Shown one piece after another: positions 7,948 through 15,588 of a stretch of DNA of 64,000 nt. Position 1 is the first letter of the stretch; each line of letters begins with the position of its first letter. Both the position numbers and the translations under genes were made by a program. Below the pieces are notes generated by a model. The model was given only the letters and a program-made list of their open reading frames with translations, had not been told where the DNA came from and did no database searches. This stretch comes from Streptomyces sp. KMM 9044 (lineage in GTDB: Bacteria; Actinomycetota; Actinomycetes; Streptomycetales; Streptomycetaceae), in contig NZ_CP113910.1 of assembly GCF_024701375.2 (NCBI RefSeq), positions 1,178,001 through 1,242,000 on the forward strand, in the 5' to 3' direction.

Positions 7948-8927
7948 ACTAGACGAGTAAGTCCGAAGTCTCGTTGAGCGCAAAGGGTGAGGGTCCCGTT
8001 GGTCGATGTGTGACGAACGACCTCGAGACCCTCATCACCGCACTGTACGTGAAGATCGACGACGAGTTGGGAGGGCCGCGTTGGCTGGGCAGGCCGCCGT
8101 TGCTGACCGACTCCGAGCTGGTGTGCGCCGCGGTCGCCCAGGCGATGCTCGGATTCACCTCCGAAGCCCACTGGCTGCGCTACGCCCGCAAGCACCTGGC
8201 CGGGATGTTTCCGTACCTGCCCCAGCAGTCCGGCTACAACAAACGCCTGCGCGCGGCGCTCGGCCTGGTCAAGCGGGTCGTCCGGATGCTCGCGAAGGCG
8301 TCCGACTTCTGGCTGGACGACTGCTGGATCGTGGACTCCACCCCGGTGCCGTGCGGCATGTCGCGGCCCACCGTGAAACGCTCCGACCTGGCCGGATGGG
8401 CCGGATACGGCTACTGCGCCAGCCACTCGCGGTTCTTCTGGGGGCTGCGGCTGTACCTCGTGTGCACCCCGGCCGGGATGCCGATCCTGTGGGCCCTGGC
8501 GGACCCCAAGATCGGCGAACGCGAGGTGCTGGCCGCGATGCTGGAGGTCGAAGCAGGCGTCGTCGCCGAGCACGACGGCATCCTGCTCATCTCCGACAAG
8601 GGCTTCGCCGGCCGAGCTTTCGAGCAGTTGCTGGCCGACCACGGCATCACCTTGCTGCGGCCCTCCCGCAAGCGCGAGAAGGCCCGGTACGGCGAGCCGA
8701 TGCTGAAGAAGGTCCGCCAGCTGATCGAGTCGGTCAACGACACCCTCAAAGGCCAGCTCGACCTGGAGGGCCACGGAGGGCGCAGCTGCGCGGGCGTCGC
8801 GGTCCGCGTCGCCCAGCGCATTCTGGCCATGGCCGCCGCGATCTGGCTGAACAACCTGACCGGCGCACCGATCACTCGATCGTTGATCGCCTACGACCAC
8901 TGAAGACATACGACTTACTCGTCTAGT
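7948..8927 (+). mobile_element. IS982-family insertion sequence, complete
   Basis: 980 bp bounded by ACTAGACGAGTAAGTC (7948-7963) and its exact reverse complement (ending 8927). GTGC occurs on both sides (7944-7947 and 8928-8931), a possible target duplication, although this family usually makes longer ones. Inserted between the minus-strand small genes and the GntR gene of the AICE. Confidence 0.85.
8010..8903 (+). CDS. IS982-family transposase
   Basis: Protein of about 297 residues, intact. IS982 signatures are present: TNDLETLITALYVKIDDEL at the start, QSGYNKRLR, the first catalytic Asp in DDCWIVDSTPVPCG, WAGYGYCASHSRFFWGLRL, second Asp in ILLISDKGFAGR, and the terminal IESVNDTLKGQL...HGG block with the final Glu. 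GTG at 8010 matches the family's usual N-terminus; an earlier TTG at 7974 is in frame. Both terminal repeats are intact, so the copy looks able to move. Confidence 0.9.
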   Translation: MTNDLETLITALYVKIDDELGGPRWLGRPPLLTDSELVCAAVAQAMLGFTSEAHWLRYARKHLAGMFPYLPQQSGYNKRLRAALGLVKRVVRMLAKASDFWLDDCWIVDSTPVPCGMSRPTVKRSDLAGWAGYGYCASHSRFFWGLRLYLVCTPAGMPILWALADPKIGEREVLAAMLEVEAGVVAEHDGILLISDKGFAGRAFEQLLADHGITLLRPSRKREKARYGEPMLKKVRQLIESVNDTLKGQLDLEGHGGRSCAGVAVRVAQRILAMAAAIWLNNLTGAPITRSLIAYDH

Positions 8928-8972
8928 GTGCTCGCACTGACAGCACGTCAACTCAATGGAGGGGCGCGCCTT

Positions 8973-9695
8973 ATGCCCAGTCCCAAGACGTTCACGAAGA
9001 TCGCGGATCACTTCCGGGAGCGCATCCTGTCGGGAGAGCTTGAGCCGGGCGCCAAGCTGCCGACGAACCGGGAGATCGCCGGCCAGTGGCAGGCCGCAGC
9101 GGCCACTGTCTCCCGGGCCTTGCAGGCCCTTCAGGTGGAGAACTTCATCCGCACCACCCCCAGGGGCACCTACGTCGCCGACGACCCGCGTTGGACGCTG
9201 TCGGCGCGGGACCGGCTGGCCCGGGTTCAGCGGGTGAAGTCGTTCCTGGCGGAGGGTGAGACGAGCCGGGTGACGGCTGCCGAGTTGATCATCCCGCCGC
9301 TGTATGTGGCGGAGATCTTCGATCTGGAGGCCGGGGATCAGGTGGTGCGGCGTGAGTGGCTGGCGGGCCGGGGCAAGACCCGGACCGTGTTCGCGGTGAC
9401 CTGGTACCCGGCCCCGTTCGCAGCCCTCGTGCCGGACCTGCTGAACACCGCCCCCGGCCGCAATCACGGACTGTCCGCCCGGGTGCTGGAGGCCACTGGG
9501 CGCACGATCACCCACGCCCGCGACGACATGCACGCGCGTCCCGCCGATGCCCGAGAGGCGAGCGCACTGGGGCTGCCGGTCGGCTCCCCGATCCTGGCCG
9601 GCGCCCACCGATGGTCGGACGCGGAAGGGATCATCGAGTACGGGGAATGGTGCCTGCCGCCCCGGTTCACCATCGGCTACGAGTACGAGCCCTGA
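8973..9695 (+). CDS. GntR-family regulator with UTRA domain (KorSA-like)
   Basis: Protein of 240 residues. The N-terminal winged helix spans about residues 5-65 (FTKIADHFRERILSGEL, then PTNREIAGQW and TVSRALQAL). A UTRA ligand-binding domain follows to the end (WYPAPFAALVPDLL, THARDDMHARPA, GEWCLPPRFTIGYEYEP). ATG at 8973 has GGAGGGG 11 nt upstream. In AICEs such regulators (KorSA of pSAM2) repress the transfer and replication genes. IS982 lies directly upstream (ends 8927), so its natural promoter has been displaced and expression may be altered. A stem-loop at 9710-9746 ends the unit. Confidence 0.8.
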   Translation: MPSPKTFTKIADHFRERILSGELEPGAKLPTNREIAGQWQAAAATVSRALQALQVENFIRTTPRGTYVADDPRWTLSARDRLARVQRVKSFLAEGETSRVTAAELIIPPLYVAEIFDLEAGDQVVRREWLAGRGKTRTVFAVTWYPAPFAALVPDLLNTAPGRNHGLSARVLEATGRTITHARDDMHARPADAREASALGLPVGSPILAGAHRWSDAEGIIEYGEWCLPPRFTIGYEYEP

Positions 9696-9709
9696 CCGAT
9701 CCACACGAA

Positions 9710-9746
9710 GCGTCCCCGAAAGCCAGCCTGCGGCCTTCGGGGACGC
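9710..9746. terminator. bidirectional stem-loop between the two GntR-type genes
   Basis: GCGTCCCCGAAAGCC (9710-9724) pairs with GGCCTTCGGGGACGC (9732-9746), one mismatch. It lies between converging genes and probably serves both. Confidence 0.75.
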
Positions 9747-9765
9747 TGCCGTTCACGTGTCCGCC

Positions 9766-10641
9766 TCAGTCCGCGTCGCGGCCTTCGAGGCGTTCGACGC
9801 GCTCCTCCAGCTCCTCGATCCGCTCCAGGGCGCGTTCCAGCTTGTAGGCGAGATCCGCCACTCCGGCCGCCGCCGGGAACTCCTTCCGCGGGGCAGCCGA
9901 CGCTTCGTCCGGCTCGTCCACCGGCTGCACCGCGACCGGCACCTCTGTGCCGAACTCGCCCCCCACGACGACGTACGCCATCGACCCGTTCCGCTGGTGG
10001 GCCTTCTTCATCCTGCCCTCCAGGGCGAGGAAGGTCAGAGCCTGGTCGGCGGATTCCGGGTCGCCTCCGATCGTGTCAACCACGTCGTCCACGGTGACCC
10101 TGGTTCCCCTGGCGAGTGATCCGTCCCTGATCTTGCGGACCAGGCGGCCGTGGATGAGCTGGGTGGCGAAGCCGTGGTCGTCCCAGTCACGTACGTAGAC
10201 CTCGTCGCCGGGCAGTTCGCCGGGGTAGCGCAGGAGGAAGTTGCCGGCCAGCAGGGCGATGGCGTTGGTGACGACGTTGAGTGGCACCGCGTAGTGCTCC
10301 GCCAGGACCTCGCGGGCCGGGAGCCTGGCGCCGGGTGCCAGGGTGCCGGAGTAGATCTGCTGTTGGAGGTCGCCGGCGACCTTCTCGAAGGCGTCCTCGA
10401 AGTCGGCCGAGCGCGTGACGAACGTGCCGCGCCCCTGGCGGGCGATGACCCAGCCTTCGTTCCTGAGGAGCCGGATCGCCTTCTGCACGGTCAGGCTCGA
10501 TGCCTTGTAGGTCTGCATGAGCTGGCTCTGCGTCGGCAGGAGCTGCCCCGGACGCAGTTCGCCGTCCCGGATCTGCTGCCGCAGGTCGTCCGCGATGCGT
10601 TCGAACGTCAAGCGTGCTTCGTCAGCAGCAGCCATGTCCAT
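9766..10641 (-). CDS. regulator with three tandem GntR-like winged helices and a C-terminal coiled coil
   Basis: Protein of 291 residues. Three consecutive segments look like GntR winged helices: residues about 13-75 (FERIADDLRQQIRDGELRPG, PTQSQLMQTY, GRGTFV), 86-150 (FEKVAGDLQQQIYSGTLAPG, PAREVLAEHY) and 160-230 (IHGRLVRKIRDGSLARGT, VTVDDVVDTIGG). No UTRA or FCD ligand domain follows. Instead there is a Pro/Glu linker and a short heptad-rich coiled coil (YKLERALERIEELEERVERL). An ATG at 10635 (second Met) has a better-placed AGGG and may be the true start. It is transcribed away from the transfer-replication genes; six copies of TCCATCC/GGATGGA in the divergent region are candidate binding sites. 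Confidence 0.75.
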   Translation of the reverse strand: MDMAAADEARLTFERIADDLRQQIRDGELRPGQLLPTQSQLMQTYKASSLTVQKAIRLLRNEGWVIARQGRGTFVTRSADFEDAFEKVAGDLQQQIYSGTLAPGARLPAREVLAEHYAVPLNVVTNAIALLAGNFLLRYPGELPGDEVYVRDWDDHGFATQLIHGRLVRKIRDGSLARGTRVTVDDVVDTIGGDPESADQALTFLALEGRMKKAHQRNGSMAYVVVGGEFGTEVPVAVQPVDEPDEASAAPRKEFPAAAGVADLAYKLERALERIEELEERVERLEGRDAD

Positions 10642-10793
10642 CCCTGGTCCCAGTCCGAATCCATCCGCCGCGGGGCCGCCCGCTGGCTGTCGTGTTTCAC
10701 CAGCTCAGCGGCCTCACGGGGTCAGATTAGCCGCCCGATGGATGGACCACCGCAAGATCGGATGGAACTCAATAGGGATGGACTTCGGATGGA
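10637..10793. promoter_or_regulatory. divergent control region with six GGATGGA heptamers
   Basis: GGATGGA occurs at 10740, 10760, 10776 and 10787, and its reverse complement TCCATCC at 10637 and 10660. Spacing is 20, 16 and 11 bp among the four direct copies. The cluster lies between the triple-winged-helix regulator and the plus-strand transfer operon starting at 10862. It is a likely operator array. Confidence 0.5.
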
Positions 10794-10861
10794 ATGAATG
10801 TATGGTTGCGGCACGCGATCACCCACACGGGTGACTCGCACCCCCTACCTGGAGGTTTGCC

Positions 10862-11197
10862 GTGAAGACCATGCCCATCGACCAGTCCCAGGCCCTGGTA
10901 ATCCTGGCCTCCGACTCCCGGCCGCACTTCAAGGACCGCGAAGGCCAGCAGCCCGCGATCGACCGGGCCACCGGCACCCACCTGCACCTGGTGGACGTGA
11001 TGTTCGCCTTCAACGGCCGCGCCGAAGTGATCACCGTGAAAGTCCCGGAGCCCGGTCTCGGCAAGGGCCTCAAGGTCGGCCTGCCGGTCGCCTTCACCGG
11101 CCTGGTCGCCTCGGCCTGGGAGAACGAGATCAACGGCAAGGACCGCCACGGCATCTCGCTGCGCGCCGACGCCATCACCGCCAAGGCAGGCGCCTGA
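10862..11197 (+). CDS. SCO3933-family AICE regulatory protein
   Basis: Protein of 111 residues; GTG start with GGAGG 6 nt upstream. It matches the layout of the small SCO3933-type proteins that precede traSA/repSA in Streptomyces integrative elements: an N-terminal PIDQSQALVILASDSRP, a central HLHLVDVMFAFNGRAEVITVKVP and C-terminal LKVGLPVAFTGLVASAWE. The fold looks all-beta, OB-like. By position it is comparable to Pra of pSAM2, an activator of replication and excision; that role is an inference. The stop overlaps the TraSA start by 1 nt (TGATG), so the two are co-translated. Confidence 0.7.
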   Translation: MKTMPIDQSQALVILASDSRPHFKDREGQQPAIDRATGTHLHLVDVMFAFNGRAEVITVKVPEPGLGKGLKVGLPVAFTGLVASAWENEINGKDRHGISLRADAITAKAGA

Positions 11198-12525
11198 TGA
11201 CCGACAACCCCTTCGGACCCGCGCTCCTGGCCGTGGCCGTCCTCGGCGCGCTCGGACTGCTGGGCTGGGCCGGGTACTGCTTCACCCGCTGGTACCGGGC
11301 CGATGCCGAGACCCGGATCAGCCTGCGGCAGGCGCGGCGGATGCGGTGGGGCTGGAAGCGGCTCGCCCCGATGCTCGGCCTGGCAGTCAAGGACGCCACC
11401 CCGACCGTGCTCCAGCAGTACGGCCCGCAGGACCAACCGACCAAGCCGCGCGTGCTGGTGCCACGCCTGCGCACCCGCGCCGACGCCTTCGGCGTCACCG
11501 TCACCGCCGATGCCCTGCCGCAGGTCGGGCTCAGCGCCTGGCAGGACGCCAGCGAGGGCCTGTGCGACGCCTGGGGAATGCGTCGCATCCGGATCAGCCA
11601 GCCCAAGCCCGGAGTGATCGTCGCCCGGGGGTTCCGGCGTGAGCCGCTGGAGGCGGTGATCCGCTCACCACTCCTCGGCCCGGACGGCTCCCCAGTGTGC
11701 CGACCGGGTCAGTTCGTCTCCACCGATGACGTACTGCTCGGCTGGGACGAGGACGGCACCCCCATCGTGCTCAACCTCGCCTACTCCGCCCACGCCCTCG
11801 TCGCCGGCCTCACCCGATCCGGCAAATCGATCACCGTCAACACCCTGCTCGCCTACGCATCCCTGATGCGGGACGTGTGGCTGATCGTGATCGACCCCAA
11901 CCTCGGTGCGGTCGCGCCCTGGTGGCGTACCGCCTACAAGGTCTCCGACGCCATCCACCCCGACGAGCCGACCGAGATCCTGCGCTGGGTCCGCGAGGAG
12001 ATGCAACGCCGGGAGCGGTTGTTCTGGTCCGGCCGAACCGACCGCATCACCGAATTCAGCCCCGAACTGCCGCTGCTGCTCGTGGTGATCGACGAGGTGG
12101 CGAACTACACCCGCCACCCGGACCGCAAGGCCCGCGAACGCTTCGAGGCCGAACTGCTCGCCATCGCCAGCCAGGGCGCCAAGTTCGGCATCCGGCTGTG
12201 GCTGCTCACCCAGAAGCCCTCCGCCGACGTCCTCACCACCGCCGTACGCACCAACCTGTCCGCCCGGATCTGCCACCGCGTCGACACCGTCGAGGACTTC
12301 CTGCACCTCTTCCCCGACGGCCGGGAACTGGACATCACCGCCGCCGACCGCACCATGCCCCAGGGCGTCTCCATCGCCTCCGTCGGCGACATGCGCAGCC
12401 CCGTCCGGCTGCGCTCGGTCTACCTGCCCACCGAAGCCTGCTGGCAGATCAACGACCTCATGTGCACCGAAGGGCTAAAGGTCCGCGAACTGCCCGACCG
12501 CGTCGACCTGGACAAGGCCGCGTGA
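11197..12525 (+). CDS. FtsK/SpoIIIE-like DNA translocase TraSA
   Basis: Conjugative pump of 442 residues that moves double-stranded element DNA between hyphae. A single N-terminal membrane segment lies at about residues 8-28 (PALLAVAVLGALGLLGWAGYC). The ATPase domain has Walker A GLTRSGKS (about 203-210) and Walker B LLLVVIDEV (about 292-300), followed by IRLWLLTQKP and the sensor-type arginine region. The C-terminus is short, typical of AICE Tra proteins rather than chromosomal FtsK. ATG at 11197 overlaps the stop of the SCO3933-type gene. A terminator-like hairpin and palindrome separate it from rep. Confidence 0.85.
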   Translation: MTDNPFGPALLAVAVLGALGLLGWAGYCFTRWYRADAETRISLRQARRMRWGWKRLAPMLGLAVKDATPTVLQQYGPQDQPTKPRVLVPRLRTRADAFGVTVTADALPQVGLSAWQDASEGLCDAWGMRRIRISQPKPGVIVARGFRREPLEAVIRSPLLGPDGSPVCRPGQFVSTDDVLLGWDEDGTPIVLNLAYSAHALVAGLTRSGKSITVNTLLAYASLMRDVWLIVIDPNLGAVAPWWRTAYKVSDAIHPDEPTEILRWVREEMQRRERLFWSGRTDRITEFSPELPLLLVVIDEVANYTRHPDRKARERFEAELLAIASQGAKFGIRLWLLTQKPSADVLTTAVRTNLSARICHRVDTVEDFLHLFPDGRELDITAADRTMPQGVSIASVGDMRSPVRLRSVYLPTEACWQINDLMCTEGLKVRELPDRVDLDKAA

Positions 12526-12556
12526 CCGCCGCCTCCTGGTCCCGCTTCGCAGTGAT

Positions 12557-12601
12557 CCCCGGCAAGGGCGTGTAGTCGCCAAACCCTCGCCCCTGCCGGG
12601 G
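12557..12601. terminator. stem-loop between tra and rep
   Basis: CCCCGGCAAGGGCG (12557-12570) pairs with CGCCCCTGCCGGGG (12588-12601), one G-T pair. Likely separates tra from rep transcription. Confidence 0.6.
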
Positions 12602-12620
12602 CCTCCCTCCCATCCATCCA

Positions 12621-12636
12621 CGGCACACGTGTGCCG
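12621..12636. promoter_or_regulatory. 16-bp perfect palindrome just before rep
   Basis: CGGCACACGTGTGCCG ends 23 bp before the Rep start codon. It could be an operator for one of the element's regulators or part of a replication origin. No direct evidence chooses between these. Confidence 0.45.
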
Positions 12637-12659
12637 CAGTGCAGAGAGGTCCCGCCAGG

Positions 12660-14006
12660 ATGCCACCGCACACCCCGACCACCACAATCCCCCGACCCGA
12701 ACCGACCGCACCCGCGCTGCCCACGTTCACCGGGTACCGGGACCTGCTCGGCCTGATACGGCAGCTGTCCTCGCTCGGCGGCTGCGCCCAGCCCATCCGG
12801 CTCGAAGGCCACCGCACCGAGATCGACGCCTTCACCGGCGAGATCCTGCACGAACTGAAATCCAAGGACCTCCCTGCCGGACACCTCCTGGTCCGCTGCG
12901 GCAACCGCCGCACCACCCGCTGCCCCTCCTGCGCCGAGCTCTACCGCCAGGACACCTACCACCTCATCGCCGTCGGCCTGCGCGGCGGCAAGAACATCCC
13001 CGACCAGGTCGCCACCCACCCCCGCGTCTTCACCACCCTCACCGCACCTTCGTACGGCCCGGTCCACGGCCGACGCGTGGGCGGCTCCGCCCGCTGCCGC
13101 TGCGGACGCACCCACACCAAGGGCGACCCACTGCTCGGCACCCCGCTCGACCCCGAGCGGTACGACTACACCGGCGCCGTGCTGTGGAACGCTCATGCCC
13201 CGGCCCTGTGGGCCCGCTTCATGCTCCACCTGCGCCGCACTATCGCCGCCGCAGCCGGTGTCCCGCAACGCCTGCTGCACAAGGTCGTCCGCGTCTCGTA
13301 CGCCAAGGTCGCCGAGTACCAGCAGCGCGGGCTGGTCCACTTCCATGCCGTGATCCGCCTCGACGGCCCCGCAGGCCCCTACACCCCACCACCCGCATGG
13401 GCCACCCCCGAACTCCTCGCCAACGCCATCCGGCTCGCGGCCACCCGCGCCCACATCGACGGACCGGAGATCAACGGCCGCACCCGCTCCTTCGCCTTCG
13501 GCGAGCAGATCGACACCAGGATCATCCGGTCCACGGCCTTCCAGGGCGGGACCACGATCACCGAGGGCAAGGTCGCCGGATACGTCGCCAAGTACGCCAC
13601 CAAGGGCACCGAAGCCGCGACCGGCACCCTCGACCACCGTCTGAGGAGGATCACCGACCTCTGGTTCGAGTCCGTGCCCGAGCACGCCGCCCGGATGATC
13701 CGCACTGCCTGGTCCATCGGCGCCCGCGAGGACCTCAAGCACCTGAACCTGCGCAAGTGGGCCCACATGCTCGGCTTCCGCGGCCACTTCTCCACCAAGA
13801 CCCGCGCCTACTCCACCACCCTCAGCGCCCTCCGGGCCGCCCGAGCCGCCTGGCACCACCGCCACACCCCTCCGCCCTCACCGACCACCCTCGTCCTCGC
13901 CCACTGGACCTACGACGGCACCGGCCTCACCCCCGACCTCGAATGCCTCGCCGCCCTCATCGGCGGCGGCCCGACACGCGAACAGGGAGTGACAGCCGGT
14001 GCGTGA
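12660..14006 (+). CDS. RepSA-like rolling-circle replication initiator
   Basis: Protein of about 448 residues of the pSAM2 Rep type, which nicks one strand at the element's origin. Two Cys pairs at the start (CGNRR...CPSCAELY) resemble a zinc ribbon. The HUH metal site is GLVHFHAVIRLDG (about residue 226). A conserved GYVAKYATKG (about 307) carries the tyrosines expected to attack DNA. ATG at 12660 has AGAGAGG 10 nt upstream; a GTG at 12639 is in frame. The xis gene starts inside its last codons (8-nt overlap), placing rep, xis and int in one operon. Confidence 0.85.
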   Translation: MPPHTPTTTIPRPEPTAPALPTFTGYRDLLGLIRQLSSLGGCAQPIRLEGHRTEIDAFTGEILHELKSKDLPAGHLLVRCGNRRTTRCPSCAELYRQDTYHLIAVGLRGGKNIPDQVATHPRVFTTLTAPSYGPVHGRRVGGSARCRCGRTHTKGDPLLGTPLDPERYDYTGAVLWNAHAPALWARFMLHLRRTIAAAAGVPQRLLHKVVRVSYAKVAEYQQRGLVHFHAVIRLDGPAGPYTPPPAWATPELLANAIRLAATRAHIDGPEINGRTRSFAFGEQIDTRIIRSTAFQGGTTITEGKVAGYVAKYATKGTEAATGTLDHRLRRITDLWFESVPEHAARMIRTAWSIGAREDLKHLNLRKWAHMLGFRGHFSTKTRAYSTTLSALRAARAAWHHRHTPPPSPTTLVLAHWTYDGTGLTPDLECLAALIGGGPTREQGVTAGA

Positions 14007-14184
14007 CGACGAACTGCTCACCGTTCCCGAAGCGATGGCCCGCCTCAAGATCGGCCGCTCCGCCCTCTACGACCTCCTGCGCACCCGGCGCCTGGCCTCC
14101 CTGACCATCGGCCGCGCCCGCCGCATCCCCACCCACGCCCTGGACGACTACGTCCAGCGCCACCTGGAAGAGGCCGCCCGATGA
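13999..14184 (+). CDS. xis: excisionase, helix-turn-helix
   Basis: Protein of 61 residues, GTG start. It has a MerR-like excisionase fold: TVPEAMARLKIGRSALYDLL forms the recognition helix-turn-helix and SLTIGRARRIPTHALDDYV the wing. It binds near the att site and turns the integrase toward excision. It overlaps rep by 8 nt upstream and int by 4 nt (ATGA) downstream, the standard AICE order. Confidence 0.85.
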   Translation: MRDDELLTVPEAMARLKIGRSALYDLLRTRRLASLTIGRARRIPTHALDDYVQRHLEEAAR

Positions 14185-15449
14185 CCGCCCCCAACCGTAA
14201 GAAGGCACGCGCCAACGGCGAAGGCACCATCTACCAGCGCAAGGACGGCCGCTGGGAAGCCGCCGGCTACGTCCTCGCCGCCAACGGCACCCGCAAACGC
14301 GTCCGCGTCTACGGCAGCACGCGGAGGAAAGCCGCCGACAAACTCGCCGAGAAGATCGCCGACAGCAACCGCGGGCTGCCCGTCGCCACTGCCGACAGCA
14401 CCGTCGGCGACTACCTCACCTATTGGCTGGGCGGCGTCGCCGTCCACCGGCTCCGCGAGAACACCCACACCCGCTACGCAGCCTGCGTCCGCCTCCATCT
14501 CATCCCCGGCCTCGGCACCAAGAAGATCGCCCGGCTCACCGCCAAGGACGTACGCACCTTCCTCGATCGACTCCGCACGACCTGCCAGTGCTGCACCCAG
14601 GGGTTGGACACGGAACGGAAGAAGTGCTGTGCGATCGGCCAGTGCTGCCAGAAGCAGCTGTCTCCTCTGACGGTGACCTATGTGCACTCGGTGCTCAAAT
14701 CGGCACTGGAACACGCCGTCCGCGAGGATGAGTTGCCCCGCAACGTCGCCCGGAACGTCAAGACCACCACGCCCCGGCCCCGGCGCTTCCGGCCCCTTAC
14801 CGCAGCCGAGGCCCGGCAGTTCCTCGACGCGGCCCGCGCCGACCGGCTGCACGCGCTGTATGAACTCGCACTACGTACTGGACTCCGGAAGGGTGAACTC
14901 CTCGGCCTCCGGTGGGAGGGCCTCGACCTCAACGCCGGAACGGCCAGCATCCGGCACTCGCTGCAGCGCACCCGCACCGGCGGCCTCACACACCTGCCCA
15001 CCAAGACCCGGGCGTCCGAGCGCCGCATCGCACTCCCGACCGAATGCCTCCACTCCCTCAAGGAGCACAAACAGCAGCAGGACAAGGAGCGCGGGACAGC
15101 AGGGTCAGCCTGGCAGGACAGCGGCCTCGTCTTCACCACCCCTACCGGCCGGCCTCTCGACCCGGCCAACATCACCCGCCGATTCCGGAGCTTCCTCAAC
15201 CGGGCCGGACTCCGACGCATCCGCTTCCACGACCTCCGCCACTCGACCGCCACCCTGCTCCTGGAACAAGGCGTCGACCTCGTGGTCATCAAGGAGCTGT
15301 TGGGCCACGCACACATCGGCGTCACCGCCGGCGTCTACGCCCACGTCCGACTCCGCCTCCAACGCCAAGCCATCGACACCCTGGGCCACGCCCTCGCCCC
15401 AACCGACGACGACCCCGACGATCCGCCCACGACAGCAGTCGTCCGCTGA
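14181..15449 (+). CDS. int: tyrosine integrase of the AICE
   Basis: Site-specific recombinase of 422 residues. The N-terminal arm-binding part begins GTIYQRKDGRWEA and the SAM-like core-binding domain is around residues 65-130. A cysteine cluster at about 133-158 (TCQCCTQG...CCAIGQCC) is common in AICE integrases. The catalytic domain has Arg in TGLRKGELLGLRW (about 236), HDLRH (about 350), LGHA and the nucleophile Tyr in GVYAHV (about 386). All key residues are present, so the enzyme should work. Arm-type GTTGCCGTC repeats and a strong terminator follow directly. Confidence 0.95.
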   Translation: MTAPNRKKARANGEGTIYQRKDGRWEAAGYVLAANGTRKRVRVYGSTRRKAADKLAEKIADSNRGLPVATADSTVGDYLTYWLGGVAVHRLRENTHTRYAACVRLHLIPGLGTKKIARLTAKDVRTFLDRLRTTCQCCTQGLDTERKKCCAIGQCCQKQLSPLTVTYVHSVLKSALEHAVREDELPRNVARNVKTTTPRPRRFRPLTAAEARQFLDAARADRLHALYELALRTGLRKGELLGLRWEGLDLNAGTASIRHSLQRTRTGGLTHLPTKTRASERRIALPTECLHSLKEHKQQQDKERGTAGSAWQDSGLVFTTPTGRPLDPANITRRFRSFLNRAGLRRIRFHDLRHSTATLLLEQGVDLVVIKELLGHAHIGVTAGVYAHVRLRLQRQAIDTLGHALAPTDDDPDDPPTTAVVR

Positions 15450-15450
15450 C

Positions 15451-15472
15451 GTTGCCGTCACCGTTGCCGTCA
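15451..15472. other. paired GTTGCCGTC motif after int, probable attachment region
   Basis: GTTGCCGTC at 15451 and again at 15463 (12 bp period), right after the integrase stop. The same pair with the same spacing occurs at 2538/2550 and 6840/6852. Likely integrase or Xis binding sites beside att; the crossover core is not identified. Confidence 0.5.
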
Positions 15473-15480
15473 AACGACTC

Positions 15481-15516
15481 AAGTGCCCCCACTGATGTGA
15501 ATCAGCGGGGGCACTT
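15481..15516. terminator. strong stem-loop after int
   Basis: AAGTGCCCCCACTGAT and ATCAGCGGGGGCACTT form a 16-bp stem (one G-T pair) around GTGA, followed by TTG. It ends the rep-xis-int operon and may serve the converging immunity gene. Confidence 0.8.
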
Positions 15517-15588
15517 GTTGTCGACTTCAGCGAACTACCGAAACGCCTCTTGCTCGTGCTGGCGAATACGAATCAGATTCACCACGAA

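Larger units (their letters stand above)
7418..15516. mobile_element. actinomycete integrative and conjugative element (pSAM2-like), approximate limits
   Basis: Gene order is typical of AICEs: small DUF7848-type genes, GntR regulator, SCO3933-type protein, FtsK-like TraSA, rolling-circle RepSA, Xis and tyrosine integrase, the last five tightly packed on the plus strand. Such elements move between mycelia as double-stranded DNA using only the FtsK-like pump. The right end follows the integrase gene. Neither att core was identified, so limits are approximate. It separates the RHS toxin pair from the two orphan cassettes. One IS982 copy has inserted into it. Confidence 0.8.

Noticed and set aside
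7932-9704. Minus-strand frame covering IS982 and the GntR gene
   Set aside because: Antisense shadow of two well-supported plus-strand genes and crosses the IS boundary.
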